64,000 bases of DNA, from positions 5,445,001 to 5,509,000 of the forward strand of contig OZ014421.1 of NCBI GenBank assembly GCA_963965975.1. Direction: 5' to 3'. Numbering within the stretch: position 1 is the first letter of the stretch; each line of letters opens with the position of its first letter. Shown one piece after another: positions 1 through 11,583 of this stretch. Below the pieces are notes generated by a model. The model was not told where the DNA came from. It did not search any database and saw nothing but the letters and a program-made list of their open reading frames with translations. The position numbers and the translations under genes were made by a program. Origin of the DNA: Xestospongia bergquistia (Eukaryota; Porifera; Demospongiae; Haplosclerida; Petrosiidae).

Positions 1-300
1 TGGTTCTGGGATACACATCAGTTCAGTTGGGTTTGAATATCTTAGAGGTGCTTTGGATCTCACAACTTCATAAGACAAGTTGCTGAAAATAAGATCAGTC
101 TTTGGTGTGAAGAGCTCCATCGCTAAGTCCCATTTTCATGCTGCTTATGCAGCCTTTTTTGACAGACTATCGTCACATTGGACATATTTCTTTCAGATTA
201 CAAATTTGTTGGCAACTTTTCTGAACAACTCCGGATCAAAACCTCCATTCAAGGAGAAAGAGGAAGTATATCAGGGATAACACAGCTCCCCTTTATAACA
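1..300 (+). pseudogene. Reverse-transcriptase relic (left flank)
   Basis: Frame-broken sequence matching the right-flank relic at 14,510-15,290. Recognisable pieces are a glycine-rich segment that includes a phenylalanine-glutamate-tyrosine-leucine run, and further on HAAYAAF followed by SSHWTYFFQI. These are characteristic of the region after the YADD box in a reverse-transcriptase family common in invertebrate genomes. Stops and indels show it is dead. The catalytic part would lie left of the window. Confidence 0.65.
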
Positions 301-605
301 AAGTAGGCCCTATCCTTCAGAAGACTATGGATCTTTGTAATGAAAAAGGTGTGTCCATCTGGCTCTCTGTTTTACCAATCTAATTTCATGAATTCACACT
401 AGCTACATAAGACAGCATTGTATCTTTGCTATGGCTGGTCCATTAAGAATTCTTCTTCACGTTGTAATTGTGGCCAACTCTTTATAACTGATCAATTGCT
501 ATCTTGTCCATTGGGGGGTTTCCCTCTATAAGACACAATGAAATATGCAACATTAATGCCTCCTTTGTGTGCCACAACATGTCAATAGAGCCAAGTCTGC
601 AACAA
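300..605. other. No gene seen; insertion relative to the mirror copy
   Basis: About 270 bp here (roughly 270-540) has no counterpart in the right arm, where the sequence runs straight from the AAACCTCCATTCAAGGAGAA landmark to the one near 14,500. No coding signal was seen. Confidence 0.5.
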
Positions 606-606
606 A

Positions 607-637
<31 letters not shown>

Positions 638-720
638 GTTATTATTATTGTTACTGTTGCTGTTGTTGTTATTATTATTATCATTATTATTTTAATGGCT
701 ATTACTATTACTATTATTAT
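606..720. repeat. ATT-rich microsatellite
   Basis: Imperfect trinucleotide repeat of ATT with GTT and ACT variants. It causes spurious poly-Leu and poly-Ile reading frames on both strands. Its mirror counterpart is near 14,330-14,450. Confidence 0.9.
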
Positions 721-769
721 TTTTGTTTTTGCTTTTGTCTTTAAAATCAAATTCCTATGAGTGTAAATA

Positions 770-1920
770 GCCAATGTAGTAGATGATGAGGTTTTGACAC
801 AAGATATGTTCGATCAGTACAATAGTAACCAATTAACATGACAAAAATTACATCACCTAATCGTTATGATTAGAAATGTGATAAAACATAATGGCCAAAC
901 ATAAAGGTTTAAGATATCTATAGCAGATCTTAAACAATTAATTTCTATTAGTCAAAGTCATCTATGAAGTTTTGGCACAAGATATCTTCATATAGTGACA
1001 TTAGCAACCAATTCATTTGAGAGAAATGACATCATCATAATCTGCATTACAGTGGCCTTAAATCCTAATCTTTAAACATAAAGCTTTGAGATGGTTACCA
1101 CATCACTAAAACCATAATTTCTATGAACAAAAATGGCCAATAGAGTAAATACTGAAGCTTTGACACAGGATTAATTTGAAAAGTCAATTTTAATTACCAA
1201 TTCACCTTAGAGAAACAACACCTCAATAATCATAATTACAAGAGCCTTAAGCCCTAATGCCAAACTTAAAGTCTTACAATCTCTATCGCAATCCTTAAAC
1301 CCTAGTTTATATGAGTGAAAATGACCAATAGAGTAGATACTGAAGTTTTGTGACAAAATATCTTTCAAAGTGACATTGTTAACAAATTCATATGAGAAGA
1401 ATGACATGACCTTAATTGTATGATTGCAATGCCTTAAACCCTAATCACCATGCAGAAAACCTTAAGATGTCTATGGCAGTCCTTAAAGTCTAATTTTTAT
1501 GAGTCAACCCTAATATGCTAACATCAAGCCTTAAGATTACTATTGCAAACTTTAATTGATCCCTCCTTTATATGAGTAAAATAGCGAATGAAGTATATAC
1601 TGAAGTTTGGTACAATATATATATATATATGAGAAAAAAGACATCATCCTAATTGATATGATTAGAGTAGATTTAAACCCTAATTGCCAAAGATTAAGCT
1701 TAAGGTGGCTATGACATCCCTTATACCTTAATTATTTTGCATGAAAATGGAGTAAATATTGAAGTTTAGGCACAAGATATCTTTGGAAAGTGATGTTAGT
1801 AACCAATTCACTTGAGAAATATGACATCATCCTAACTGGCATGATTACAATGCCTAATCGTCAAACATAAAGCCTTTAACAAGTCTATGGCAGTCTTTAA
1901 CTCAAACTATACAATACTTT
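770..1920. repeat. Diverged tandem repeat of about 185 bp (left arm)
   Basis: About six units share the order: an AAxACTGAAGTTTTG-type start, a CACAAGATATCTTT-like block, a GTGACATTAGTAACCAATTC-like block, an ATGACATCATCCTAAT-like block, a CTTAAACCCTAAT-like block and a TCTATGGCAGTCCTTAAA-like block. Unit starts lie near 775, 955, 1,135, 1,325, 1,590 and 1,745. The units differ by many substitutions and indels, so the array is old. The array is mirrored at 12,655-13,800. It sits between the transposon-derived core and the outer relics, where subterminal repeats of a large element would lie. Confidence 0.75.
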
Positions 1921-1925
1921 CATAA

Positions 1926-2335
1926 AAAGGTGAGCTTGATCAACTATTGAACAGACTTCAAACTCTTGGTGTGACAGATGCCATGAAGTCTCACCCAATT
2001 AGTACTGATCCTTTATGCCCTACTGAATTGACTCCAGGTATTGATTGAATAGAAGAGTCAACAGTACGTGTAATCTGTGGTAATGTGTTTATTCTTCTAT
2101 TCCTAATTAGGACTATCAAGTCACTGTTTCAAAACTGAGTTGGCTACTCTGAGAATTCAAGTCATAGAAAGGAGAAAGAAATGTCAACGTATGTACATTT
2201 GGTGACTATTTAAGGACTTCAGTAATCCAGCAACCTTGTATCCAACAGCTTCTACATGTACTATTCACTTTCTCACTCACTCTACCGACACAATACTACA
2301 ATGACTATAATCAATTTAAACTCAAGGTGGGTTAT
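1926..2335 (+). pseudogene. HECT-domain tail relic (left arm)
   Basis: Reads in broken frames as the C-terminal part of the transposon-linked HECT protein. ELDQLLN.LQTLGV, then LCPTELTPGID, then YSENSSHRKEKEM match, in order, segments at 8,553-8,795 and about 8,460-8,540 (-) in the spacer. Internal stops and missing parts, including the catalytic-cysteine exon, make it non-functional. It runs straight into the integrase relic. Confidence 0.75.
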
Positions 2336-2341
2336 CTGTGT

Positions 2342-2990
2342 GTGCTTGATAAAGATGGATAGTTGGATTGAAAGCATAGACAAATTTGAGAAGGAATAGA
2401 GATGATTAAGAGAATCTATCCCTCGAGTTCTAAGGCACTAAGAAGGCTCTTATAAGGGAGCTGACCATTAGGAAGCATGCGTATACCTAGAATTGCTGGT
2501 TACTAATTGCTGGGACTTCACTCCTGTGACTGGAGTAGTCCACCAACTGATTGTTCAATTAACTACTGATTCAGTGATATAACTAATCAAAATTTGGATG
2601 ACCTAGTTAACGAGATTGTAACACGCTTACCTGCTAGTAATATGCAATCAATACAGACCCTGCTTAAAGGAAATGGTGGGATATTGCTAAAAGAAAATGG
2701 TCTATTCATTGCGTTGACTCCTTGGGACTTGAAACTAGGCTACATAAAACTCTGATTGTCGGCAATATAATGTTGGCACATTGATGGATATTATAAAAGT
2801 ATAAGGTGGCGGTGAGTAATACATTGCAGTATAGATGGACATGGCCACACAACCAAACGCCACATCAGCTATGGATTCTCAGAACGCCTCAAGCTAGGAT
2901 GGAAACACCAACTAGCAGGGTAGTACTAGGAGTTACTGGAATTACTGAAATATGTATATTTTGTAATTAGTGCCATGTTATACAATACGT
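2342..2990 (+). pseudogene. Internally deleted DDE integrase relic (left arm)
   Basis: Homologous to the intact gene at 5,770-6,999 from its first codons (GATGGATAGTTGGATTGA) to its end, but with several stops and small deletions. A deletion of roughly 415 bp matches intact bases about 6,475-6,893. That removes the second catalytic aspartate and the glutamate, so this copy cannot encode an active enzyme. It looks like a non-autonomous derivative. The mirror copy is at about 11,584-12,233. Confidence 0.85.
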
Positions 2991-3359
2991 GGGTTAGTCC
3001 ATGTAATGTACAAAGCATAATATTAACTATTACTCATCATGACATCAGTTACAACAAGTACATGTGACCTTGATTACTGTACATGATGTAAAGATGTCAT
3101 TTATTAATGCATTAACTTTATTGAGGTTGGGTATTAAATTTTCACAGATAATGTTGGGAACAGTTTGTATATCTTTTATTAAACATTTACCATATCCAGA
3201 ACTTCTTGTATTAACAATAAGATTAAAAATGTATTTTGAAATCACCAATTAATAACAGAGTAAATGACAAATAATGAAAAGAACTAATATGAAAATTTTG
3301 AGATGATATAAGAGACCGATAGTGAACTTCATATTATTATATAAAATTATAAAAACGAC

Positions 3360-3360
<1 letters not shown>

Positions 3361-3428
<68 letters not shown>

Positions 3429-3429
3429 G
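3361..3429. repeat. (TAA)n microsatellite (left arm)
   Basis: About 23 perfect copies of the AAT/TAA trinucleotide, about 220 bp before the HECT start codon copy. The mirror copy at 11,145-11,213 has the same length, which is striking for a fast-mutating microsatellite. Confidence 0.95.
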
Positions 3430-3648
3430 AGCTAGTCACAGTTCAGTGACCAATCAGATTTTGCTATGTCAATCTTTGTTGTACCGCCAAAAAAGTATCT
3501 AGAAAGTAGAAACGAACGTCTTGCTACTGTTTGCTAAGTCTTTATAGTGGTACGAAGATAAGTTTGAAGTTTGAGAGAGGTTGTCTGTAAGTATCAACTG
3601 TCAAGTGTTTACGTTTTACCAACTTATTTAACTAGGGTAGTTTCAAAC

Positions 3649-4936
3649 ATGGCAGGTTTTTTTTCACAGGATCTTGTTGAAAAGGCTCAAGAGGCAATAA
3701 GAATTATGGAGTCATTTACCTTGCCTACTCCATCATTAGCATCTCAAGGCCCTACTACTAGCTCTGGTGAGACTGAACTATGTATGTATACTATACATGC
3801 ATACCGCGTATGTCTAGTCACTTGCATTGACAAAGACAAAAGCATGATCAGCTGGCATACCAGAAAAATATCAACTAATGTAAACTTTTGCCCCTATGTA
3901 GTTATTGCTATCATAGTATAAGGAACACCTGCATGCAGGTATATAGGTTGATAAATGACCTTTCATGTATGCCTACCTATGTATGTATAGGTAATGCAGG
4001 GGATACGGTGATTCAACAAACATGTGATATTGCACTGAGCAATCTCCAAAGGGCCAGGGAAGCCCTCACTGCTAGAGTTCGAGAATTGAGAAATGAAAGT
4101 TCTTTTAGCAGAGAATTTACCCGAGCATCACCTTTCTTAGGACAGAAGAGAAGCTCTGTGAACCAACTGGACAAGCGACCATGTAAACGTGCAGCAAGGA
4201 CATGGACACAAAAATTTGTTTGTTTAAACTACTGATGCAGAGAAAGATGCTTTGTTGGGAGCTGGGCTTGGGGAAAAGAAGATTGTTGTTGAAAATGTTG
4301 ACTGCTCAGGGGAAGAGTTTTGTGAGCTATTGCATGCAGCATTTCCAAAATTAAAAGATTCTGGTGGCTTCATATTTGCAAAGTGCAAATGTAATTCACG
4401 GTTTTTAGAACGACTCTCATCAATGTGTTTAACCTCACCAAGAGCTTTACAAGAAGAAATTGGTAACTCTAGAACATACATTATTCCATTGGAGAGAGAT
4501 TTAGACTTGACACCCTGCCGTCTTCCACCTGGGGTAAGGCTTGCTGATTATTAATCTCAACATATTTATTTATCATACATGTACATATAGCCTGTGGTGA
4601 AGTGCCTATCATGTGCTAAAGACATTCCTGTTACAGTATTTTGTCATCATTTGTCATCATGTATAAAGTCAAGGTGAGATGTCTACTATGCTTATGGTTT
4701 GAGTTGATTATATGTCATGTAGGAGAGGGCTAGAGGAGGATATGCAACAATCAAGTGATGAGGATTTTGACCCACCCCCACCAACCTTTGTTCATCTTCC
4801 ACATCCTTCCATGTCATCAAGTAATGTTGAGCTTCTTGATGAAGAGTCTGATCTGGAAATTGAAGAGACAGAAGATGCAATTGTCACACATACACTTGAG
4901 CTAAGCATTAATGAATTTGATGAAGTTGGCAGGTAA
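3649..4936 (+). pseudogene. 5'-half copy of HECT E3-ligase gene, truncated at the palindrome edge
   Basis: Identical on the opposite strand to the first exons of the HECT gene at 9,638-10,925. The first exon starts MAGFFSQDLVEKAQEAIR. Later exons carry the segment ending in RTYIIPLERDLDLTP, a CxxC...HH...C stretch, and an acidic exon ending NEFDEVGR before a GT donor at 4,934. The mirror identity stops at 4,958, and no HECT catalytic exons follow before the integrase start at 5,770. It could still be transcribed, giving a protein without the catalytic lobe. Confidence 0.8.
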
Positions 4937-4958
4937 TGCTGCAAATAGTTAGAGCTTA

Positions 4959-5769
4959 TACTTTCCATACTTTCTCTCTCTCTCTCCAGAGATGGAGAGA
5001 ATCTACTAGAGAGACAAGCAAACAAAATTGGATACTTACAAGAACATAATGCTTAGGATGAAGAATAATGAAAACACAAGAAAGAACAATGTAATAAAAA
5101 ATTGATAATGAATGGACTATTTTAGTTATTTCTGCATTCCTGCCTTACTAATTTAATGGCCAACTATAATATATATATACGTATATATATATATTATATT
5201 ACATATAGTTAATCAGTGTGTTATTTTATAATTATGTAATTGACATTTGTTACGTCACTAATCAACTACACTGATGAAATGTAATTGAATTATATGAAAC
5301 CTCTATCCTCTAACATCTACATCATAAAGTCTATTCACTTCTCATGTGACAAAGGCAAATGTTAAAGACAGTTGTATCTCTGTCAGTCTTGTCTGAATAT
5401 TATACATTAATATTAACATTAATATTAATATTATTATTATTGAACATATATAGGCAGTCAATATCTTTATTGGTGGAAGAGCATTGTCTTTAGTTGAAAA
5501 TCCAGATTATATCATCGCATCACTGGCAGTAATAATAGTAATTATGTTGTAATTGTCTCGATATGAAAAGAAAAAGAAAGCATTCAAGTGCAGAGGTTGT
5601 CTTAAAACAGAATGACCAAACTATAAAGAAAACGTTACTACATCTAACCGTACACTTCTCTTTTAGCTGAATATTCTAAAGATAAAAAAGAGCTTCTCAA
5701 GCGACGCCTTTAATTATAATAAAATCTAACAGTCAATTAAGAGTTCATATCCGTGTGTGCTTCATAAAG
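4959..5769. other. Unique spacer upstream of the integrase; no gene seen
   Basis: AT-rich sequence without a convincing exon. It contains a short CT tract near 4,975, an alternating-TA palindrome at about 5,165-5,215 and a small ATTAATATT repeat near 5,405-5,440. It should hold the integrase promoter, but no clear TATA box or initiator stands out. Confidence 0.5.
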
Positions 5770-7714
5770 ATGGATGGTTGGATTGAGAGCATTGACAAAC
5801 TTGAAGAAAGAGTAGAGATGATCAAAAACATCTATCCCTCGAGTTCTATAGAAGCTAAGGAGGCTCTTATTGAGGGAGCTGACCGTTTATTGGAAGCATG
5901 TGTACAGCTAGAACTGCTGGTTCCTAATCGCCAGGACTTGACTCCCGTCACTCGAGTAGTCCAACAACTGATTGTGCAATTAAATACTGACCATGAAATG
6001 GCAGTGATTACTTCAGTTGTGAGAGATCGTGGCCGACCACCTTTAGACATATGCGAGGATCAAGTTAGATTCTTGGTTGAAAATGGATTTAAAGAAACTG
6101 AGATTGCACCACTGATCGGTTGCTCTACACATACAATTCAAAGAAGACTAAAAGAGTTTGGAATTGAATTCAATCAATTCAGTGAAATAACTAATCAAGA
6201 TTTGGATGACCTAGTTAAAGAGATTATAACACGCTTACCTGCTTGTAGTATACGATCAATACAGACCCTGCTTAAAGTTAATGGTGTGATATTGCAAAGA
6301 GAAAGAGTAAGAGAGTCAATTCATCGTGTTGACCCCTTGGGACTTGAAACTAGACTATGTAGTACTCGTTATCATCAGCAATATAACGTTGCAAACCCAA
6401 ATGCATTGTGGCACATTGATGGATATCATAAACTTATAAGGTGGAGATTAGTAATACATGGAGGTATAGATGGATATAGCCGAGTTCCTGTTTACTTAAA
6501 AGTAGCCTCTAATAACAAAGCTGTGACTGTTTTTAATGCATTTCTGCAAGCTGTTGAGTTATTTGGACAACCATCTTGTGTACGTTCGGACCGTGGAGGA
6601 GAAAATTTTCTAGTTGGACGTTTCATGCTTGAGCATTCTGAGAGAGGTCCAGAGAGAGGAAGTTACATTTGTGGTAGAAGTGTCCACAACCAAAGAATAG
6701 AACGTTTATGGAGAGATCTTTTTCAAGGCTGCATTCGTTTCTATTACTTCCTGTTCTATTCACTGGAAGAAGTGGGTCTATTAGATCCAGCTAGTGAAGT
6801 TGATATATGTGCCCTTCACTTTGTTTATCTACCAATTATACAATCTCAAGTAGACATGTTTCGTGAAGCATGGTGTAATCAACCTCTCAGTACAGTACAC
6901 AACCAAACACCACATCAGCTATGGATTCTCAGAATGGCTCAAGCTAGGATGGAAACACCAACTAGCAGGGCAGTACTAGGAGTTACTGGAATTACTGAAG
7001 TATGTATATTTTGTAATCAGTGTCATGTTATACAATACGTGGTTTAGTCCATGTAATGTACAAAGCATAATATTAACTATTACTCATCGTGGCATCAAGT
7101 ACATGTCTCCTTGATATAATCATTAGTTATAGCTTTCTGTAGCCCAAAAGTCACAAAAATGACTGAGGACCTAAAATCCTCTGGAAAAGCATTCCTTCAG
7201 TCCCTGCCTAAAGTTTTATTGTTGTGGTTGGACACTTTTCTAGTTGTGATCAATTTTCCCCTCCCTTCTGTCAAGACAAATTCTAGAGTAAACGCTGCTT
7301 TGTGTATTAGTTTGTACATAGACTACCAAATGTCCACAATTTGTCCTCATTTTCTCCATTTGACTACACCCAGCAAAGGATTATAAATCTTATAACATTA
7401 TACCAGGTGTAAAGTTAGATTAGCATACTGTGTTGAGGACTATTTAGAAAGAAATGAAAATATTAGTTATCAGGTTCTTTTATTTGCAGGACTGTGATTA
7501 TGGGATTGACTGGAGTGGACCAGTGAGTAGTGATGATGATAGTAATACTGTAATTGTTCCTGATCTTCCATCTAATTTCTTAACTGAACATCAAAGAATC
7601 TCGTTAACAAAAGAACTTCAACAGTATCCAGACACAAAATTTGGTGTAGAACACTACATCTTAGCGAAAGGCTTCATCTCAAGTTGCCACTCTCCACCAC
7701 AAACAGTTACATAA
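5770..7714 (+). CDS. DDE integrase-core transposase of a DNA transposon
   Basis: Two exons, 5,770-6,999 and 7,490-7,714, join in phase 0 and give about 484 residues. An N-terminal helical region is followed by a helix-turn-helix (ETEIAPLIGCSTHTIQRRL) and then an rve-type catalytic core. Numbering from the GTG 15 bp upstream of the chosen ATG, the catalytic residues are D222 (WHID), D279 (RSDRGGEN) and E316 (NQRIERLWRD), a DD36E arrangement. The HGGIDGYSRV segment is typical of a widespread metazoan integrase family often found with HECT genes. The second exon supplies the conserved acidic tail (YGIDWSGPV). The ATG at 5,770 was chosen because the upstream in-frame codon is GTG. Superfamily is uncertain (IS3EU-like is possible). 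The frame is open throughout, so it may be recently active. Confidence 0.87.
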
Positions 7715-7951
7715 ACATTTTCCCTTTTTCAAAAAAATAATTATGATTCCCTTCCAAAAATATAAACAGATTGAGTGTGAAATAAACTATTGATTGACAA
7801 AATGGTTTTCACCAAAAATTCATCAAGTGTATATATTGCAGAGACTACACTGTCCCAAAAACATAAAATGAATACAATGAACGTAAGATAGATTGAACAT
7901 AAGATAAACTAGTTTTTATCAAGAGCATAAATGTATTGAACATAACATTAA
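7715..7951. other. Convergent 3' region between integrase and HECT
   Basis: The stop codons of the two transposon genes face each other across 237 AT-rich bases. No further gene is visible. Confidence 0.6.
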
Positions 7952-10925
7952 TCAAACTACACCAAACCCACCATGACAAGCAAAGGCCTGATCCATTTTG
8001 AGTTTAAATTGATTATAGTCAATGTAATATCGTGTAGGTAGAGTGAGTGAGAAAGTACATGTAGAGGCTGTTGGATAGACTGCATCGTCGATGAATGACA
8101 GAGTTGGATCTATATCAAACTCGAGTGGAGGTACAGCTGATGAACCAGTAAAAAAACTCAGAATGTCCTTTAAGGAAACTTCATTACTTCCACCTGTAAG
8201 GAATGTGAAAGTATATTGAAAGTATATAAACAGCGTATGCAAACTTTACAACTAATCTTAGTGAATGTATACATAAAGTGACTAATGAAATGATATCAAA
8301 GAAACCACTAAGACAATGGAGGCTGAAACTAACTCAATCATGTCATTACTTAATGAGCTATAAACCACAAGGCCAACCCCATCACCAGAAAGTATTGACA
8401 TTATTGGTAAATGAATATTTTTTTTTAATAAATAGGATGCTTACTTTTGCAGTCACCAAAAAGTATGTACGTTGCCATCTCTTTCTCCTTTCTATGACTT
8501 GAATTCTCAGAGTAGTGAACTCGGTTTTGAAACAGTGACTTGATACTCACTATTAGAAATAAAAGAGCAAACACATGTCATCTGGCACACCAAGAGTTTG
8601 AAGTCCATTCAATAGTTGATCAAGCTCGGCTTTTGATCGAAGTATTGTATAGTACATTGTGATTCTATGCACTAAGGTAGAACGATCTTCAAGTGTCAAT
8701 GTTGTGGGACTCTTATTGAACCCACAGTAGGACAGTACTTCTATTGCATCCATTGATAGGACTTGGATCTGCTCATTGCTGACAGCATCTATCATCTAAG
8801 ACAACAATTAACAAGTCCATAAATAAGAGAGATTGGAAAAGTGTCCCTAACTGCTTAAGTAGGAAAGTTATAAACAAATTATAAAGTTGTATTGTGGAAA
8901 TAATACTGTGATTCTTTTAACATATAAAATAAAGAAACTACACAACAAAATTAGGCTAGTTCAGTAAATCTCAGCTAAATACACTCTTAAATTAGAAGTA
9001 CCTATAACATAGTCATCATGACTTATTTACCTTGCTTACTAATAGCTTGATGTCATAATTAGGTATAATAGTATAGTCAATAGTGATTTCGTTAAGCTCC
9101 TTGCCACAAAGGTAATCGTATAAACCCCTTTACAGATATAAGGATAGCCTGATCCTCCTTGACTAAGAGATTCAGACATCAAAGAGCCAATTTTGTAAAA
9201 AACATTTGTCTACAATGGAGTTGAGAGAAAGTCATTAGCAGCAACAGACTTTATACGTTTAAAACTGTCAACATCATTCAAATGATTTCATGCATTATAT
9301 ACCTGAAGACCAAAAATATCATGTCGAACTACTTTTAAAAGGTGCCAAAGTTCTCTTCCCAGTCCTCCACCATCTTCACCCTGTTCTCCTTTGAAGACAA
9401 CCTATTGAAGAAAGTCTAGTTTATGTGAAAATACAACTTGTACATACTTTGATAAGTTTAGTGGGAGAAAAGTCGCAATTGTTCACAATTTTAAAACCGT
9501 CTGCAAGTACACATTCTCTGTCAACTTCCAATAAAAATTCATCATATTGCTCCACTTTTCTGGACAACCTTTGTATGATGTCTTCCATTGAATAACTACA
9601 GAGACGAGAGGTTTAAAAGCTCTAACTATATGCTGCATTACCTGCCAACTTCATCAAATTCATTAATGCTTAGCTCAAGTGTATGTGTGACAATTGCATC
9701 TTCTGTCTCTTCAATTTCCAGATCAGACTCTTCATCAAGAAGCTCAACATTACTTGATGACATGGAAGGATGTGGAAGATGAACAAAGGTTGGTGGGGGT
9801 GGGTCAAAATCCTCATCACTTGATTGTTGCATATCCTCCTCTAGCCCTCTCCTACATGACATATAATCAACTCAAACCATAAGCATAGTAGACATCTCAC
9901 CTTGACTTTATACATGATGACAAATGATGACAAAATACTGTAACAGGAATGTCTTTAGCACATGATAGGCACTTCACCACAGGCTATATGTACATGTATG
10001 ATAAATAAATATGTTGAGATTAATAATCAGCAAGCCTTACCCCAGGTGGAAGACGGCAGGGTGTCAAGTCTAAATCTCTCTCCAATGGAATAATGTATGT
10101 TCTAGAGTTACCAATTTCTTCTTGTAAAGCTCTTGGTGAGGTTAAACACATTGATGAGAGTCGTTCTAAAAACCGTGAATTACATTTGCACTTTGCAAAT
10201 ATGAAGCCACCAGAATCTTTTAATTTTGGAAATGCTGCATGCAATAGCTCACAAAACTCTTCCCCTGAGCAGTCAACATTTTCAACAACAATCTTCTTTT
10301 CCCCAAGCCCAGCTCCCAACAAAGCATCTTTCTCTGCATCAGTAGTTTAAACAAACAAATTTTTGTGTCCATGTCCTTGCTGCACGTTTACATGGTCGCT
10401 TGTCCAGTTGGTTCACAGAGCTTCTCTTCTGTCCTAAGAAAGGTGATGCTCGGGTAAATTCTCTGCTAAAAGAACTTTCATTTCTCAATTCTCGAACTCT
10501 AGCAGTGAGGGCTTCCCTGGCCCTTTGGAGATTGCTCAGTGCAATATCACATGTTTGTTGAATCACCGTATCCCCTGCATTACCTATACATACATAGGTA
10601 GGCATACATGAAAGGTCATTTATCAACCTATATACCTGCATGCAGGTGTTCCTTATACTATGATAGCAATAACTACATAGGGGCAAAAGTTTACATTAGT
10701 TGATATTTTTCTGGTATGCCAGCTGATCATGCTTTTGTCTTTGTCAATGCAAGTGACTAGACATACGCGGTATGCATGTATAGTATACATACATAGTTCA
10801 GTCTCACCAGAGCTAGTAGTAGGGCCTTGAGATGCTAATGATGGAGTAGGCAAGGTAAATGACTCCATAATTCTTATTGCCTCTTGAGCCTTTTCAACAA
10901 GATCCTGTGAAAAAAAACCTGCCAT
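7952..10925 (-). CDS. HECT-domain E3 ubiquitin ligase linked to the transposon (probably frameshifted)
   Basis: Multi-exon gene read from ATG 10,925 to TGA 7,952. Exon 1 is about 10,808-10,925. The following exons carry a coiled region, the RTYIIPLERDLDLTP segment, a Cys/His-rich patch (VKCLSCAKDIPV) and an acidic exon (9,638-9,855). The HECT lobe then follows: VVFKGEQGEDGGGLGRELW near 9,400, GSLMSESLSQGGSGYPYIC near 9,150, ELDQLLNGLQTLGVPDDM (8,553-8,795), NSSHRKEKE near 8,470, and a C-lobe (7,952-8,200) with the catalytic-cysteine motif ASTCTFSL and a HGGFG ending. It resembles the G2E3-type HECT proteins carried by animal transposons. Near 9,121 the frame of PYICKGVY and that of YDYLCGKEL do not join, which suggests a frameshift. 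The exons upstream of 9,616 are duplicated in the left arm. Confidence 0.75.
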
Positions 10926-11144
10926 GTTTGAAACTACCCTAGTTAAATAAGTTGGTAAAACGTAAACACTTGACAGTTGATACTTACAGACAACCTCTCT
11001 CAAACTTCAAACTTATCTTCGTACCACTATAAAGACTTAGCAAACAGTAGCAAGACGTTCGTTTCTACTTTCTAGATACTTTTTTGGCGGTACAACAAAG
11101 ATTGACATAGCAAAATCTGATTGGTCACTGAACTGTGACTAGCT

Positions 11145-11145
11145 C

Positions 11146-11213
<68 letters not shown>
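11145..11213. repeat. (TTA)n microsatellite (right arm)
   Basis: Perfect mirror of the left-arm tract at 3,361-3,429, with the same length. Confidence 0.95.
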
Positions 11214-11214
<1 letters not shown>

Positions 11215-11583
11215 GTCGTTTTTATAATTTTATATAATAATATGAAGTTCACTATCGGTCTCTTATATCATCTCAAAATTTTCATATTAGTTCTTTTCAT
11301 TATTTGTCATTTACTCTGTTATTAATTGGTGATTTCAAAATACATTTTTAATCTTATTGTTAATACAAGAAGTTCTGGATATGGTAAATGTTTAATAAAA
11401 GATATACAAACTGTTCCCAACATTATCTGTGAAAATTTAATACCCAACCTCAATAAAGTTAATGCATTAATAAATGACATCTTTACATCATGTACAGTAA
11501 TCAAGGTCACATGTACTTGTTGTAACTGATGTCATGATGAGTAATAGTTAATATTATGCTTTGTACATTACATGGACTAACCC

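Larger units (their letters stand above)
1..4958. repeat. Left arm of giant inverted repeat
   Basis: This stretch is mirrored on the opposite strand at about 9,616-15,040. From about 858 to 4,958 every matched landmark pairs with its partner at a coordinate sum of exactly 14,574, so there is no net insertion or deletion over 4.1 kb, and the stretches compared base by base are identical. From 858 outward the match drops to roughly 90 percent with indels, but it still runs to base 1 through the reverse-transcriptase relic. Identity stops abruptly at 4,958, just after a splice-donor-like site. The true outer end is off the window. Confidence 0.95.

Noticed and set aside
504..774. Poly-Leu and poly-Ile reading frames on both strands
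   Set aside because: They come from an ATT-type microsatellite with no codon structure outside it.
1240..1860. CCCTAA-containing repeats suggesting an internal telomere
   Set aside because: CCCTAA occurs once per long diverged unit and never in tandem hexamers.
4692..5025. Minus-strand frames over the HECT acidic exon (and their mirror at 9,588-9,882)
   Set aside because: Antisense shadows of the exon encoding the acidic segment.
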